DNA of 64,000 bases from Mitsuaria sp. GD03876 (lineage in GTDB: Bacteria > Pseudomonadota > Gammaproteobacteria > Burkholderiales > Burkholderiaceae_C). The position numbers and the translations under genes are program-made. This document shows, piece after piece, positions 45,880-61,762 of the stretch. The notes beneath the pieces were generated by a model. That model ran no database searches. It was not told the origin of the DNA and saw only the letters and a list, made by a program, of their open reading frames with translations. The first letter of the stretch is position 1, and every line of letters begins with the position of its first letter. The stretch spans positions 95,158-159,157 of the forward strand of contig NZ_JAOCCU010000007.1 of the NCBI RefSeq assembly GCF_029840635.1, read 5' to 3'.

Positions 45880-47016
45880 ATGACGATGCTGCGCGCGCCC
45901 TATGCCTCCGATCCCGCGCGCAGCCGCGGTCGCCGTCATCCCGAGGCGCCGGCCCCGACGCGCAGCGAGTACCAGCGCGACCGCGACCGCATCGTCCACA
46001 GCACCGCGTTCCGGCGGCTGGTCTACAAGACCCAGGTGTTCCTGAACCATGAGGGCGACCTGTTCCGCACGCGGCTGACGCATTCGCTGGAAGTGGCGCA
46101 ACTCGGACGCTCGATCGGCCGCAGCTTGGGCCTGGACGAGGACCTGATCGAGACCATCGCCCTGGCGCACGACCTGGGCCACACCCCCTTCGGCCATGCC
46201 GGGCAGGACGTGCTGGACGACTGCATGAAGACGCATGGCGGCTTCGAGCACAACCTGCAGTCGCTGCGCGTCGTGGACAAGCTCGAGCAGCGCTATCCGG
46301 CCTTCGACGGGCTCAACCTGAGCTTCGAAAGCCGCGAAGGCATCCTCAAGCACTGCACGCGGCGGGATGCCGAGCGGATCGAGCTCCGCGAGCCGGGCGG
46401 CGTCGCGGCGCGTTTCCTCGCCGGCGGGCAACCGAGCCTGGAAGCGCAGCTGTGCAACCTGGCCGATGAGGTGGCCTACAACGCGCATGACGTCGACGAC
46501 GGCGTGCGCTCGGGGCTGGTCACGCTGGAGCAACTGGAGCAGGTGCCGCTGGTGCACCGCTACCTGCGCGAGACGCTGGCCGACTACCCGCATCTGACCG
46601 GCAAGCGGCTGCTGGCGGAAACGATCCGCCGCATGCTGTCGCAGCAGGTCTACGACATCATCGACGCCACCGGCGCCGCGATCCGGTCCGCCGCGCCGGC
46701 CGACGCCGACGAGGCCCGCGCCAAGGGGCCGCTCGTGCGCTTCAGCCCCGAGATGCGCCATGCGAGCACCGAGCTCAAGCGTTTCCTGTTCGCCAACCTG
46801 TACCGGCATCCCGTCGTCCAGGAGCAGCGCGACCGCGCCGAGCAGGTGTTGCGGGAACTGTTCCACCTCTACCTGACCGACCCGTCCCGGCTCCCCGCCG
46901 ACTTCGCCGACAGCGACGATCACGCGCGCGCCTGCGCCGACTACATCGCCGGCATGACGGACCGGTTCGCGCTCAAGGAACACGAGCGGCTGACGGGGAA
47001 GAAGCTCATCGCATAA
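45880..47016 (+). CDS. dgt: Deoxyguanosinetriphosphate triphosphohydrolase-like protein
   Basis: The 378-aa HD-domain hydrolase splits dNTPs into deoxynucleoside and triphosphate. Metal ligands: THSLEV (His), LAHDLGHTPFGHAG (His-Asp) and a later Asp in LADEVAYNAHDVDDG. It lies 16 bp after aroB, as commonly seen in betaproteobacteria. The reading frame ends LTGKKLIA, and its TAA stop falls in the first bases of the RAYT element's left repeat, so the original C-terminus may have been slightly different. Confidence 0.93.
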   Translation: MTMLRAPYASDPARSRGRRHPEAPAPTRSEYQRDRDRIVHSTAFRRLVYKTQVFLNHEGDLFRTRLTHSLEVAQLGRSIGRSLGLDEDLIETIALAHDLGHTPFGHAGQDVLDDCMKTHGGFEHNLQSLRVVDKLEQRYPAFDGLNLSFESREGILKHCTRRDAERIELREPGGVAARFLAGGQPSLEAQLCNLADEVAYNAHDVDDGVRSGLVTLEQLEQVPLVHRYLRETLADYPHLTGKRLLAETIRRMLSQQVYDIIDATGAAIRSAAPADADEARAKGPLVRFSPEMRHASTELKRFLFANLYRHPVVQEQRDRAEQVLRELFHLYLTDPSRLPADFADSDDHARACADYIAGMTDRFALKEHERLTGKKLIA

Positions 47017-47818
47017 TTGGGGTCAGACTCATGGCGGACCCCTCATGGCACGACTTCCCCGGCTGGCGCTGGCCGGCCACCTGCATCACCTGATCCACCG
47101 CGGCCACAACCTGCAGCCGATCGTCGTCGACGACGAGGACCGCCGCACGCTGCTGGCCGCGCTGCAGGACAGCGCCGTCACCCACAAGGTGGCGATCCAC
47201 GCCTACGTGGTCATGCCCAACCACCTGCACCTGCTCGCGACGCCCTCCGCCGACGATGGGCTGAGCCGCATGATGCAGGCGCTCGGGCGGCGCTACGTCA
47301 GCGCCTTCAACCTCCGCCATGGCCGCGTCGGCACGCTCTGGGAAGGGCGCTTCCGCGCCGCGCCGCTGGAGGCGGAGAACCACCTGCTCGCCGTCATGCG
47401 CAGCATCGAGCTCAATCCCCTGCGTGCCGGCTTGAGCGCCGAGCCGGGCGACTACGCCTGGTCCTCGGCGGCGCACCACCTCGGACGCCGGCGCGACCCG
47501 CTGGTCAGCGATCCGCCCGGTTTCTGGGCGCTCGGCAACACCCCGTTCGAGCGCGAACTGGCCTGGCGCCGCTGGCTGGAGGAGGGCGAATCCGAGGCCG
47601 AGCGCCAGCAGATGATCGATTCCGCCTTGAAGGGATGGCCGCTCGGATCGGCACGTTTCCTGCAGTCGCTTGGCGAACTCAGCGCCCGCCCGATGAGCCC
47701 GCGTCCCCGCGGCCGGCCACGCAAGACGCCACCCCAGACGGATTGAAGTTGAATCTGTCCCCATTTAATCGACATCGGCGTACAACGCATTCGTTAAAGC
47801 GAGCCTGACCCTATTTAG
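47014..47818. mobile_element. RAYT element with repeat ends
   Basis: The left end, TAATTGGGGTCAGACTC (47014-47030), is matched in inverted orientation by GAGCCTGACCCTATTTA (47801-47817; 14 of 17 positions). A second related inverted copy, GAATCTGTCCCCATTTAA, is at 47751-47768. These bracket the transposase gene. REP-like palindromes mobilised by RAYT proteins are the expected arrangement. The left end overlaps the dgt stop codon; the right end lies 75 bp before gltB. Confidence 0.7.
47045..47746 (+). CDS. REP-associated tyrosine transposase (RAYT, Y1 family)
   Basis: The 233-aa Y1/IS200-like single-strand transposase has the HUH motif HAYVVMPNHLHLLA and family stretch GTLWEGRFRAAPLE, MRSIELNPLRAGL. 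Its start is LPRLALAGHLHHLIHRG. RAYTs act on REP-type hairpins as single strands. The catalytic tyrosine is likely in QALGRRYVSAFN. The gene appears intact. The C-terminus is basic (RPRGRPRKTP, an AT-hook-like motif), which may help DNA binding. Composition is close to the host, so it is domesticated or long resident. Confidence 0.93.
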   Translation: MARLPRLALAGHLHHLIHRGHNLQPIVVDDEDRRTLLAALQDSAVTHKVAIHAYVVMPNHLHLLATPSADDGLSRMMQALGRRYVSAFNLRHGRVGTLWEGRFRAAPLEAENHLLAVMRSIELNPLRAGLSAEPGDYAWSSAAHHLGRRRDPLVSDPPGFWALGNTPFERELAWRRWLEEGESEAERQQMIDSALKGWPLGSARFLQSLGELSARPMSPRPRGRPRKTPPQTD

Positions 47819-47892
47819 TTCTGCTTGTGCCGTTCCGGCACGCGCCTTAACCTGCGCGGGTTTCGTTTTCCCGAGAGTCCAGGAGGCCACCG

Positions 47893-52668
<4,776 letters not shown>

Positions 52669-52726
52669 GCGGTCCGCCGCCCGGGATCACAGGAATCAGG
52701 ATTCAGGCATTCAGGAGAAAGCCGAC

Positions 52727-54214
<1,488 letters not shown>

Positions 54215-54222
54215 TCCCGCGC

Positions 54223-54254
54223 GTGAGGATCCGCTAGGTTCGCGGGATCCTCAC
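54223..54254. terminator. Inverted repeat after gltD
   Basis: GTGAGGATCC (54223-54232) and GGATCCTCAC (54245-54254) form a perfect 10-bp stem with a 12-nt loop. A second possible pairing is GATCCCGCG with CGCGGGATC, so two alternative folds compete. It lies 9 bp after the gltD stop and 17 bp before the main terminator. Confidence 0.5.
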
Positions 54255-54270
54255 CGCACCCGACAAAAGA

Positions 54271-54296
54271 AAAAGCCCGGCAACCGCCGGGCTTTT
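54271..54296. terminator. Bidirectional terminator between gltD and pilY1
   Basis: AAAAGCCCGG-CAACCG-CCGGGCTTTT: the A-run and T-run on either side allow termination of gltBD on the plus strand and of the pil operon on the minus strand. Confidence 0.92.
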
Positions 54297-54316
54297 CATT
54301 GGGAGCGTCGCTCGTC

Positions 54317-57300
54317 TTACTGGATGCCGCCCGTCGCGTTGCGCAGCGGGATCTCGCGCCAGTTCAGCAGCTTGTTGCCGATGCCCTTCGGATCGTTCGT
54401 CGGCGGCAGGCACAGCGTGCCGCCTCCGCAGGTCGCGCTGGGCGTCGTGCCGCTGATCAGCAGCTTCGGCCCATTGGGCGTGTAGATGAACTGCGCGTCG
54501 ATCACGCCGAAGCCCGGGTCGAAGTAGGCCGCGTTGTTCGTGAACTGCGTCTGGCCGGTGCCCAGGCTCAACGCGTACACGATGCTGCTGCCCGACGGCG
54601 AGCACGGGTTGCTGTTGTTCGGCACCGTCGCGGTGAACACCACGATGCCGCCGAAGTACGTCGGGTCGGTCACGACGCGGTAGCCGTTGGCGACGTTCAG
54701 GTACCAGCCCATCTGCTGCGTGTAGTCGATCGTGATCGGCTGCGTCACGTCCGTCAGCTGGCGCAGCTTGGCGTTGCCGATCGGATAACTGACCGACGCC
54801 GGCAGGTCGGAGGCGACGTTGAACTTGCCCGCCGAGCCGTCGGCGATGGCGTACATGCGCTGCAGCTGCGTGCTGTTGATGTCGTTGGCGGACAGCATCT
54901 TGCCGGTGCCGAACACCATGAAGCGGCGGCCCGTCTCCGGCTGGATGACCGGCAGCACGCGCGTCGTGATGGGCTGCGTCGCGTTGGCCTGGTCGGTCGC
55001 GCGCGCCACCTTGATGCCTTGCGGGAAAGGCGTGTTGCGCAGGTCGAAGCGCCACACCGAGCCACGCAGGTCGCCGGCGTAGACCGACTCGGCCACCAGC
55101 GAGGTCAGGTCCGGATAGAAGGCCGTCACCTGGGTCATGCCCGACGGGCTGGCGCCGGAACCGTCGTCGTCGGTCACGGTCACGCCGGCCGGCGTGTCGA
55201 TGCGGGTGATCAGCGTGCCGGTGCGGGCGTTGATGATGTACAGGTGGTTCTTGCCGCTGCCGTTGTTGTGACCGGCCGGCACGATGACCACCCAGCCATG
55301 GGCCGCGGTCCGCGTGACCAGCGGCTGGCCGAAGGTGTAGCCCATGTCGGCTTCGGTGAACTCCCAGAGGACCTTGGTTGCCGCGATGGTTTCAGTCGTC
55401 ATCGCGGTCGGGTCCAAGTCGGTCACATCCAGGGCGTAGATCATCTTGCCGCCCTTGCCCAGGCCGCCCACGACGATCGAACGCCAGTCGGAGCCGGAGC
55501 CCCCGACGGTGTTGCCGAAGTCCACGTCCATCGTCACCGGCGGCGCGTCGACCATGAAGTAGTGGTTGAAGTTCGGATTGCCCAGCGATTGCAGGCCGTT
55601 GACCGCCGGCGTGTTGGTCGGGCCGGCGAAGACCGCGCTGGGGATGTAGGCGAAGAGTTCACGACCCGCCGTCGCACCGGACAAGCTGCCGTCGATCACA
55701 TGCACGACGCCTTGGTTGGTGCCGGCGATGACGACGTTGGGGCGCCTGGACTTTGCGGCCTTGTAGGCGCTGTAGCCCGGATTGCTGACCTCGGACAGGT
55801 TCAGCGAGGGCGGACCCACGACGATCAGCTTGGCGTTGACGATGTCGCCGACCAGGGACGAGCGGTCGCGGTACTTCTTCGAGCTGCCGTTGACGGTCGA
55901 GCTCTGTTCCTGGGTGCGGTCGCCGCGCAGGTAATTCAGATAGTCCTGCGCGTCACCGCCGCGGTAACTGGTGTTCAGCGAGGTCGACTGCGCGTTGCTG
56001 AGATTGCCCAGGAGGAACGGCACCGCCGCCTTGGTCGAATCGTTGACGGTCACCATGAGGCGGTTGGTCTTCCAGCCGGTGCCGCTGGCCTGCGCGTCCA
56101 GCTTGGTCGAGAAGCGCCAGACGTCGGTCGCCGAGATGCTGGTGCCGCTGACGTTGAGCGAGCTCGCGATCACGTCGCCGGACCAGGTCGCGGCGTCGAA
56201 CTGCGAGGCGTAGTTGGCCGTGCCCGCCGCCACCGACTGCTGCGCGTTGGTGAACGAGGTCGACAGCGCCTTCATCCGCGACGCGATGCTCGCGAACGCC
56301 GACGTCAGGCCGCTGACCATCAGGTCGGGACGCGCGGCGGTGTAGTAGGTGTCCGGGCGCAGTTGGCTGCCCACGGTGTCGGTCGACGGGCCGGTGTGCC
56401 AGTACGCCTGCGGCAGGTCGGTCGTGCGGCCGGTCGGGTCGAAGTCGGTGGGCAGCACCGCGCCGCCGTACTTCGTGGCCAGGTAGTACTGGTTGTTGGT
56501 CTTGTAGGTCGAGGCCTCCAGCACGTCCAGCCAGTAGGTCTGGACCGTCTGCTTGCCGGTGGTCTTAATGTCGTTGCCCGGCGTCGGACGGATGTCGTTG
56601 GTGTTGGCCCAGTACGCCATGCCGGCCATCAGCGCACCGTTGTTGGTGCAGCAGGCCGGGTTGTTGTAGGGCGAGATCGACGCCAGGTTGTTGATGCCCG
56701 CCATCGTGCCGACCATGTTGGTCCAGGTCGTGGCGTTGAAGCCGGTGTCGGCGGAGACCTCGCCCGGCTTGGTCGGCTCGGACGCGCCACTGGCGCCGGG
56801 CAGGTTGCGGTCAGCGTGGGTGTTGACGTCGCCGATGCCCAGGATGAAGTTCTTCTGGCAGTAGTACTGGATCGGGTCGTCCCAGCTGGTGATCACCGGG
56901 AAGCCGTCGGCCCACGTCGCCTTGGTCGTCGCATTCGCGCCCGAGGTGTCGGTGTACGACGACACGTTGCCGATGTTGCGGAAGTAGCGCAGCGCCGTGT
57001 AGTACAGCTCGCCGACCGGGTCATAGGTCTTGTAGGTCTTCGAGGCGCCGAACTTGTTCAGGTAGTTCATCACCCCGCTGTTGGAGATCGTCGTGCTGAA
57101 GGCGGTCGAGGTCGCCGCGGCATCGGTCGAGTCGGGGTTGGTCACCATGATGCCGGTGGCCGAGTCCCATTCCTTCGCCGCGTTGTCGACCGGATCGCCG
57201 CCGGGGACCGGCTTGCTCGGCCCCACGAACTTCTGGCGCGCGCGCAGCACGCCGCCGTCGCGGCTCACGGTCCCGTCGTTCAGATAGCCGAACGCGCTGA

Positions 57301-58117
57301 AGCGGATCTGGTCCGCGTACTGCTGGATCAGGCCCTCGGGCTTGTAGTTGGTGCCGTACTGCTTGCACCGGCCCTCGAGGAAACCGATGCCCAGCCGCGC
57401 GTCGCAGACGCGCGCGCGCACCGCCACTGTGTAAGACGTGCCGACGGCCACGGTGGCGCCCGGCGTGTACGGCGTGGGCGCCGTGCTGCTGTTGTTGTTG
57501 CCGGTGCTGGTGAAGCGCAGCAGGTTGCCCATGCCCTGGATGCGCAGCCGCAGGTCGGTCCAGTTGAATGGCGTCGCGCCCCGGATGACGCTCTGCATGT
57601 CGCTCAGCGTGCGGTCCGGGAAGTTGGAGGTGCTGCCCTGGCCGCTGGCCCACGCTTTCTCGATCACTGTGGCGGTGGCCGTGTCGACGACGCGCTGGCC
57701 GCCGGTCAGCGCCCAGCGGAACGGGTCGATCGTCTGCGTCGTCGCCCAGTTCAGGAAGTTGCCGCTCCACTTGCCGGTGCAGGTGCGCGTCGTGTTCGTG
57801 GCTGTCGGCGCGAAGTGGTCGACATCGACACCCCCCGCCGCCAACGAGTTCGCCAGCACATAGTCGTAGCACTTGTACGGGTCGAAGTAGCCCAGGTAGG
57901 TCGACGCCGGGTTGTAGACCGTGTCCAGGTGGGCGTTGCCGACCGCGGTCGGGAATTCGACCGACAGCGCCAGCGCCAGGTTGCCCGGCACGGACACGGA
58001 GGCGAAGACCGGCTTGTCGGCCAGCAGCGTCTGGGCCAGGGCACCGGAACCGGCGGCGCACAGCGCGCTCGCGGCAGCGGCGCCCAGCAGGCACCGGCGA
58101 AGTGTGGAAAGGGACAT
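54317..58117 (-). CDS. pilY1: Type IV pilus tip/adhesin protein PilY1 (PilC family)
   Basis: The protein has 1266 aa from ATG 58117 (GAGG 5 nt upstream; ATG 58120 is adjacent). The signal peptide ends SGALAQT. The variable N-terminal half contains [18 protein letters not shown] and several cysteines ([16 protein letters not shown]). The C-terminal beta-propeller carries the PilY1 blades [36 protein letters not shown] and [14 protein letters not shown]. PilY1 sits at the pilus tip with minor pilins and influences extension/retraction and adhesion. The canonical DxDxDG Ca loop normally preceding YAGDL is replaced by [12 protein letters not shown]. It is the last gene of the pilE-fimT-pilVWX operon. 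Confidence 0.93.
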   Translation of the reverse strand: MSLSTLRRCLLGAAAASALCAAGSGALAQTLLADKPVFASVSVPGNLALALSVEFPTAVGNAHLDTVYNPASTYLGYFDPYKCYDYVLANSLAAGGVDVDHFAPTATNTTRTCTGKWSGNFLNWATTQTIDPFRWALTGGQRVVDTATATVIEKAWASGQGSTSNFPDRTLSDMQSVIRGATPFNWTDLRLRIQGMGNLLRFTSTGNNNSSTAPTPYTPGATVAVGTSYTVAVRARVCDARLGIGFLEGRCKQYGTNYKPEGLIQQYADQIRFSAFGYLNDGTVSRDGGVLRARQKFVGPSKPVPGGDPVDNAAKEWDSATGIMVTNPDSTDAAATSTAFSTTISNSGVMNYLNKFGASKTYKTYDPVGELYYTALRYFRNIGNVSSYTDTSGANATTKATWADGFPVITSWDDPIQYYCQKNFILGIGDVNTHADRNLPGASGASEPTKPGEVSADTGFNATTWTNMVGTMAGINNLASISPYNNPACCTNNGALMAGMAYWANTNDIRPTPGNDIKTTGKQTVQTYWLDVLEASTYKTNNQYYLATKYGGAVLPTDFDPTGRTTDLPQAYWHTGPSTDTVGSQLRPDTYYTAARPDLMVSGLTSAFASIASRMKALSTSFTNAQQSVAAGTANYASQFDAATWSGDVIASSLNVSGTSISATDVWRFSTKLDAQASGTGWKTNRLMVTVNDSTKAAVPFLLGNLSNAQSTSLNTSYRGGDAQDYLNYLRGDRTQEQSSTVNGSSKKYRDRSSLVGDIVNAKLIVVGPPSLNLSEVSNPGYSAYKAAKSRRPNVVIAGTNQGVVHVIDGSLSGATAGRELFAYIPSAVFAGPTNTPAVNGLQSLGNPNFNHYFMVDAPPVTMDVDFGNTVGGSGSDWRSIVVGGLGKGGKMIYALDVTDLDPTAMTTETIAATKVLWEFTEADMGYTFGQPLVTRTAAHGWVVIVPAGHNNGSGKNHLYIINARTGTLITRIDTPAGVTVTDDDGSGASPSGMTQVTAFYPDLTSLVAESVYAGDLRGSVWRFDLRNTPFPQGIKVARATDQANATQPITTRVLPVIQPETGRRFMVFGTGKMLSANDINSTQLQRMYAIADGSAGKFNVASDLPASVSYPIGNAKLRQLTDVTQPITIDYTQQMGWYLNVANGYRVVTDPTYFGGIVVFTATVPNNSNPCSPSGSSIVYALSLGTGQTQFTNNAAYFDPGFGVIDAQFIYTPNGPKLLISGTTPSATCGGGTLCLPPTNDPKGIGNKLLNWREIPLRNATGGIQ

Positions 58118-58128
58118 CATGACCTCGA

Positions 58129-58746
58129 TCAGTTGGTCGACGTGTAGGTCGTCTGATAGAACGCGTAGGAATCGTGCGGGCCGCGGACACGCACCGTGAT
58201 GCGGTAGGTCGGTTGCGGCACGACCTTCGGATTGCGCGGGTTGTAGCCCGAGTTGTCGGAGCGACCGAGCACCTGGCAGTTGTTCACCGTGTAGGTGCCG
58301 CCCGTCGTGCACAGGCGGTCGATCAGGTAATGGAGCTCGATGCCGTCGGCCTGGTCCTTGATCGCGTTGCCGCCGACGCCCAGGCCGTTCAGGCCGTCGA
58401 TGTCGTTCAGGTTCAGCATCGCCAGCGGAATGCCGGAGGCGTCGCTGGGCAGCAGCGTCGCGCTGTAGTTCAGCGTCGGGCTGCTGACCTGGCGGTTCAG
58501 CGGATCGGCGAGCCCGCCGGTGGTCAGCGACGTGAAGGCGGCGCGCACCGCGCGCTCGGCCTGGTTGGTCATGTCGCGCTTGAAGCCGAAGTTGCCGGAG
58601 TTCAGCATCGACACGCTCATCGAGCGCATCGTCGCGGCCGCGCCGATCAGCAGGATGGCCAGCGTGACCAGCGCGATCACCATGATCACGCCGCGCTGTC
58701 GGCGCGCCGCTCGCGCGGCTCGGGAGGGCGGGGGAAGGGGACGCAT
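58129..58746 (-). CDS. pilX: Type IV pilus minor pilin PilX
   Basis: The 205-aa protein begins with a basic leader (AARAARRQRG) followed by a hydrophobic helix VIMVIALVTLAILLIGAAATM. The residue +5 position is not Glu, as is usual for PilX. SMLNSGNFGFKRDMTNQAERAVRAAF is typical of the family. Two cysteines (RLCTTGG, NNCQVLG) form the C-terminal disulfide. It lies 9-12 bp before pilY1 and probably forms the priming complex with PilV, PilW and FimT. Confidence 0.9.
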   Translation of the reverse strand: MRPLPPPSRAARAARRQRGVIMVIALVTLAILLIGAAATMRSMSVSMLNSGNFGFKRDMTNQAERAVRAAFTSLTTGGLADPLNRQVSSPTLNYSATLLPSDASGIPLAMLNLNDIDGLNGLGVGGNAIKDQADGIELHYLIDRLCTTGGTYTVNNCQVLGRSDNSGYNPRNPKVVPQPTYRITVRVRGPHDSYAFYQTTYTSTN

Positions 58747-58779
58747 CGTCGGGGTCCTTGTGGAGACAGGGGCGCTCGT

Positions 58780-59973
58780 TCAGGGGGGCGGCGTGCGGAA
58801 CGGCGACGCCATGATGGGATTGCGCAACGGGACCGTGAACTCGACGACCTTGTAGTTGCGCTTCTCCTCGCCCGCGGGCAGGCCGACGATCACCTGCGCG
58901 CCGGCGCCCAGCGACTGGAACATCGTGAACGACGTCGGCGACACCGGGCCGCTGTCCTCGATGCGGTCGCCGCGCAGCAGCAGCGCGACGCGCAACGCCA
59001 CGATGTTCACCGCCGGCGAGGCATTGCCCGTCGCGGCATTCATCGCCAAGGTCGTGAAGGCGCCGGTGTTGGGCGCGATCCAGGCGCTCACGATGCCGTC
59101 CTGGCCGCCGCTGATGCCGTAGCGCACCCGCATGTCCATGACGTTGTCGGCCAGCGGCACCGGCGTCGTCGGGGCGCCCGGCATGTTGTTCAGCCGGAGC
59201 AGGTCGTAGGCGACCAGCTGCCGCGAGCCATTGATGCCCAGCAGTTGCAGCCGCGGGATGTTGCCCGTCTGGTTGCCCATGTTGATCAGCGCGCTGCCGG
59301 CCGTGCCGAAGCTCGTGATGCCGGGACCGGCGGCGCCGTTGAAGTACGGCCCGGCGAAGTTGACCTGCGGATTGCCGGCGCCGCCGGCATAGGTCGGATT
59401 GGCCTGCACCACCAGGCAGTCGCGCGGGGCCGGGTCGGTCAGCAGCATGATGTCGCTGCCCCGGATGCCCAGCGTGTTGTTCAGCTGTAGCGAGTTGGCC
59501 GTGACGCTGCCCAGCAGCACCTCCATCGGCGCCTCGCTCAGGCCCGCCGAGGCGGTCATCACCTGGATCACGTCCGAGCCGTTGTTGCCCTGGCCCGGGT
59601 ACACGAGCACCGGCAGCGCGCGCACCGCCGTGTCGACGCCGGCGAACGGCGCCGGGAAGGCGCCGGGGCCCGGCAGGATCACCGTGCCGTTGAGCGAGGC
59701 GTTGATCCGGCAGCCCAGCGAGCCAGTGTTCTGCGACAGGCCCGAGCCGGCGCTGCGCAGCTGGCGGTCCAGGTCGTAGGCGATGTAGCCCACGTTCAGC
59801 GCCAGGTCGGAGGTGGTGGAGTTGCGGCGCTTGGAGGTCTCGTAGCGCGTCATGATGACGCCCAGCGCGGCGATCAGCACCAGGCCGATCGTCATCGAGA
59901 TGAGCAGCTCGACCAGCGTGAAGCCCTGCGCCCGGCGGACCGGGCGAGGGGGGAGGTGTCGGGTCATCGTCAT
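58780..59973 (-). CDS. pilW: Type IV pilus minor pilin PilW
   Basis: The 397-aa large minor pilin starts at ATG 59973, 2 bp after the pilV stop (ATG 59967 also possible). Prepilin motif: QG-FTLVELLISMTIGLVLIAALG. PilW features include NVGYIAYDLDRQLRSAGSGL and a disulfide pair (LGCRINAS, PRDCLVVQ). Longer upstream frames are antisense or intergenic noise. It is needed for fibre initiation in model systems. Confidence 0.9.
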   Translation of the reverse strand: MTMTRHLPPRPVRRAQGFTLVELLISMTIGLVLIAALGVIMTRYETSKRRNSTTSDLALNVGYIAYDLDRQLRSAGSGLSQNTGSLGCRINASLNGTVILPGPGAFPAPFAGVDTAVRALPVLVYPGQGNNGSDVIQVMTASAGLSEAPMEVLLGSVTANSLQLNNTLGIRGSDIMLLTDPAPRDCLVVQANPTYAGGAGNPQVNFAGPYFNGAAGPGITSFGTAGSALINMGNQTGNIPRLQLLGINGSRQLVAYDLLRLNNMPGAPTTPVPLADNVMDMRVRYGISGGQDGIVSAWIAPNTGAFTTLAMNAATGNASPAVNIVALRVALLLRGDRIEDSGPVSPTSFTMFQSLGAGAQVIVGLPAGEEKRNYKVVEFTVPLRNPIMASPFRTPPP

Positions 59974-59975
59974 GA

Positions 59976-60371
59976 TCAGTTCAGGCGCACGTCGGTGGTG
60001 TAGCGGCGCGCGGCACCCGTGGGCGTGGTCCAGGTGATGGTGATCGTGGCGGTGCGGTCGGCGGCGACGGCGACGGCGCCGGCCGCGTTCTGCAGGCCCG
60101 ACTGCGACGCATCGGCCACCCGGGCGGACCAGGCCGCCGAGTCGACGTTGGGCGAGTTGGCCAGCCACATCGCGTTGACCATGTCGCTGGCCAGCAGCGA
60201 CGCGCGCAGGTTGTCCTCGGTCGCCGAGGAGGTCTGCGAGGCACGCGCCATCAGCGTCACCAGGCCGACGATGCCGACCGTCATGACCATCATCGCGACC
60301 ATCAACTCGATCAGCGTCATGCCGCGCGCGCGGCGGCGCGGGGTGGAGCGGGCGTTTTGGAAGGGTTTCAT
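59976..60371 (-). CDS. pilV: Type IV pilus minor pilin PilV
   Basis: The 131-aa protein begins MKPFQNARSTPRRRARG and has prepilin motif RG-MTLIELMVAMMVMTVGIVGLV. Residue +1 is Met rather than Phe, as accepted by PilD. The body (ASLLASDMVNAMWLANS) is typical of PilV. Start ATG 60371 is 4 bp after the fimT stop. No disulfide pair is present, in contrast to PilW and PilX. Confidence 0.9.
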   Translation of the reverse strand: MKPFQNARSTPRRRARGMTLIELMVAMMVMTVGIVGLVTLMARASQTSSATEDNLRASLLASDMVNAMWLANSPNVDSAAWSARVADASQSGLQNAAGAVAVAADRTATITITWTTPTGAARRYTTDVRLN

Positions 60372-60375
60372 GGCG

Positions 60376-61017
60376 TCACACGGTCCAGCCGACGTTGGTC
60401 CGCGGGCAGCCGTCGGGCACATCGGCCTCGAGGCGGTCCCGGTCGCACAGCCGCACGCCGCCACCCAGGGTCACCCAGACGGACAGCCGCTTCATGTTGC
60501 GCACGTCGACGGTGGTGTCGACCCAGTAGACGATCTGGCCGGACGCCGGCATGTTGCAGGCGGCGGCGCCCGCGACCGGGTTGTTCAGCGCCAGCGGGCG
60601 GCCGCTCGGGCCGAAGCACACCGCCAGCGGGCCCTTGATCGTCAGGTTGGCGGTCGTGTCCGAGATCGCGCCGCACTGCGCCGGCGCGATCACGTTGCCG
60701 CCGCCCGGCAGGGTCAGCACGAGGTTGGGGATGGTCTTGACGATCCAGTACGCGCCGTCGGCCACCGCGGGCTCGTTGCCCACGCAGGTCGCCTGGTCGG
60801 TGCGGTAGAACACCACCGGCTGGAAGCTCTTGACGGCCTCGGCCTGCGCCAGGCGCAGCCCGGTCGACAGCGTGCTGCCGACGGTGCGGACCTGCGCGTT
60901 GGCGGACCAGGAGCGGATCGCCGGCGCGGCCAGCGCGGTGCTCAGGCCGATGATCGCGATGACGATCAGCAGCTCGATGAGCGTGACCCCGCGGCCGGCG
61001 CGGCGCACGCTCAGCAC
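60376..61017 (-). CDS. fimT: Minor pilin FimT/FimU (GspH-family)
   Basis: The 213-aa protein has a GTG start at 61017 chosen because AAGGGGG lies 4 nt upstream; GTG 61008 is too far from it. Prepilin motif: [49 protein letters not shown] is the FimT/GspH helix region. Six cysteines occur in the mature domain. The start overlaps the end of pilE by 7 bp. Confidence 0.88.
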   Translation of the reverse strand: MLSVRRAGRGVTLIELLIVIAIIGLSTALAAPAIRSWSANAQVRTVGSTLSTGLRLAQAEAVKSFQPVVFYRTDQATCVGNEPAVADGAYWIVKTIPNLVLTLPGGGNVIAPAQCGAISDTTANLTIKGPLAVCFGPSGRPLALNNPVAGAAACNMPASGQIVYWVDTTVDVRNMKRLSVWVTLGGGVRLCDRDRLEADVPDGCPRTNVGWTV

Positions 61018-61481
61018 GTGTCCCCCTTGCGCATCAGCCACTTCACGTTGCACGTGTTCCAGCCGGTGGGCGCCGAGGTGGTGGCGCGCACGTCGGCCTG
61101 GGTGATCGTGTAGCGGAAGCCGCTGAGCACCGTGTCGGAGCTGGTCGCGACCAGCTGGTAGGTGGTGGCCGTCGGCGCGACCGCGCAGGTGACGACGAAC
61201 TTGCCGTAGGTCTGCGGCGTCGCGCACGGGGGCGAGGCGCCGCCGGACGCGGCATAGGTGCGGAAGTTCTGGAAGTAGGCCTCCATGTCCGCCCGTCCCT
61301 GGGTCAGCCCGGTGGCGGCGTCGGTCAGCGAACCCCGCATCGCGTAGTCCCGGTAGGCCGGATAGGCGATGCCCGCCAGGATGCCGACGATGGCGACCAC
61401 CACCATCAGCTCGATCAGCGTGAAGCCCCGCGCGACGAGGTGGCGGCCCAGCCGCGAACGGTTCCCGAGAATCCCAGACAT
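61011..61481 (-). CDS. pilE: Type IV pilin-like protein PilE (minor pilin)
   Basis: The 156-aa protein starts at ATG 61481, with AAGGAG 7 nt upstream. Prepilin motif: [29 protein letters not shown], the classic PilE/ComE-type N-terminus. [20 protein letters not shown] is also family-like. Two C-terminal cysteines (NTCNVKW, GDTC) may form the D-loop disulfide, with a further Cys pair in the middle (PPCAT, VTCAV). It is first in the fimT-pilVWX-pilY1 operon, so a PilE-type minor pilin is more likely than the major PilA. Confidence 0.92.
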   Translation of the reverse strand: MSGILGNRSRLGRHLVARGFTLIELMVVVAIVGILAGIAYPAYRDYAMRGSLTDAATGLTQGRADMEAYFQNFRTYAASGGASPPCATPQTYGKFVVTCAVAPTATTYQLVATSSDTVLSGFRYTITQADVRATTSAPTGWNTCNVKWLMRKGDTC

Positions 61482-61502
61482 GTTGTGCTCCTTGTTGCGG
61501 AA

Positions 61503-61508
61503 ATTATC
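61503..61508 (-). promoter_or_regulatory. Candidate -10 element of the pilE operon
   Basis: GATAAT on the minus strand (5/6 to TATAAT) lies 22 bp upstream of the pilE ATG. No good -35 hexamer is found 16-18 bp further upstream, so an activator would be expected. Confidence 0.4.
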
Positions 61509-61578
61509 GGCAGCGGCCCGCGGAAGGCGAGGCCGCTCGTCGTGCCTCGCATTCCGCCCGTCTCGCCGCGGCCTCCAG

Positions 61579-61596
61579 TCGTGACGTCCGTCACGA
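61579..61596. promoter_or_regulatory. CRP/Vfr-like dyad upstream of pilE
   Basis: TCGTGACG-TC-CGTCACGA is a perfect 18-bp dyad containing the CRP-family core GTGA-N6-TCAC. Its centre lies about 91 bp from the start point predicted from the -10 element at 61503-61508, a position used by class I CRP activation. Binding is inferred. Confidence 0.5.
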
Positions 61597-61762
61597 TTCG
61601 ATGAGCGGGGGAGCGAACCCCCGCCGTCAATCCCCCTTGATCGGGCTGTCGCATATCGCCACCCCGCCCCAGGGACCCTCCGGCATCAATTCGGGCTTTA
61701 CCCTATGATCCCGGCTCCCGGACGCCTGCCGCCCGGCAACGTCCTGGATCAATCCCAAGGAA

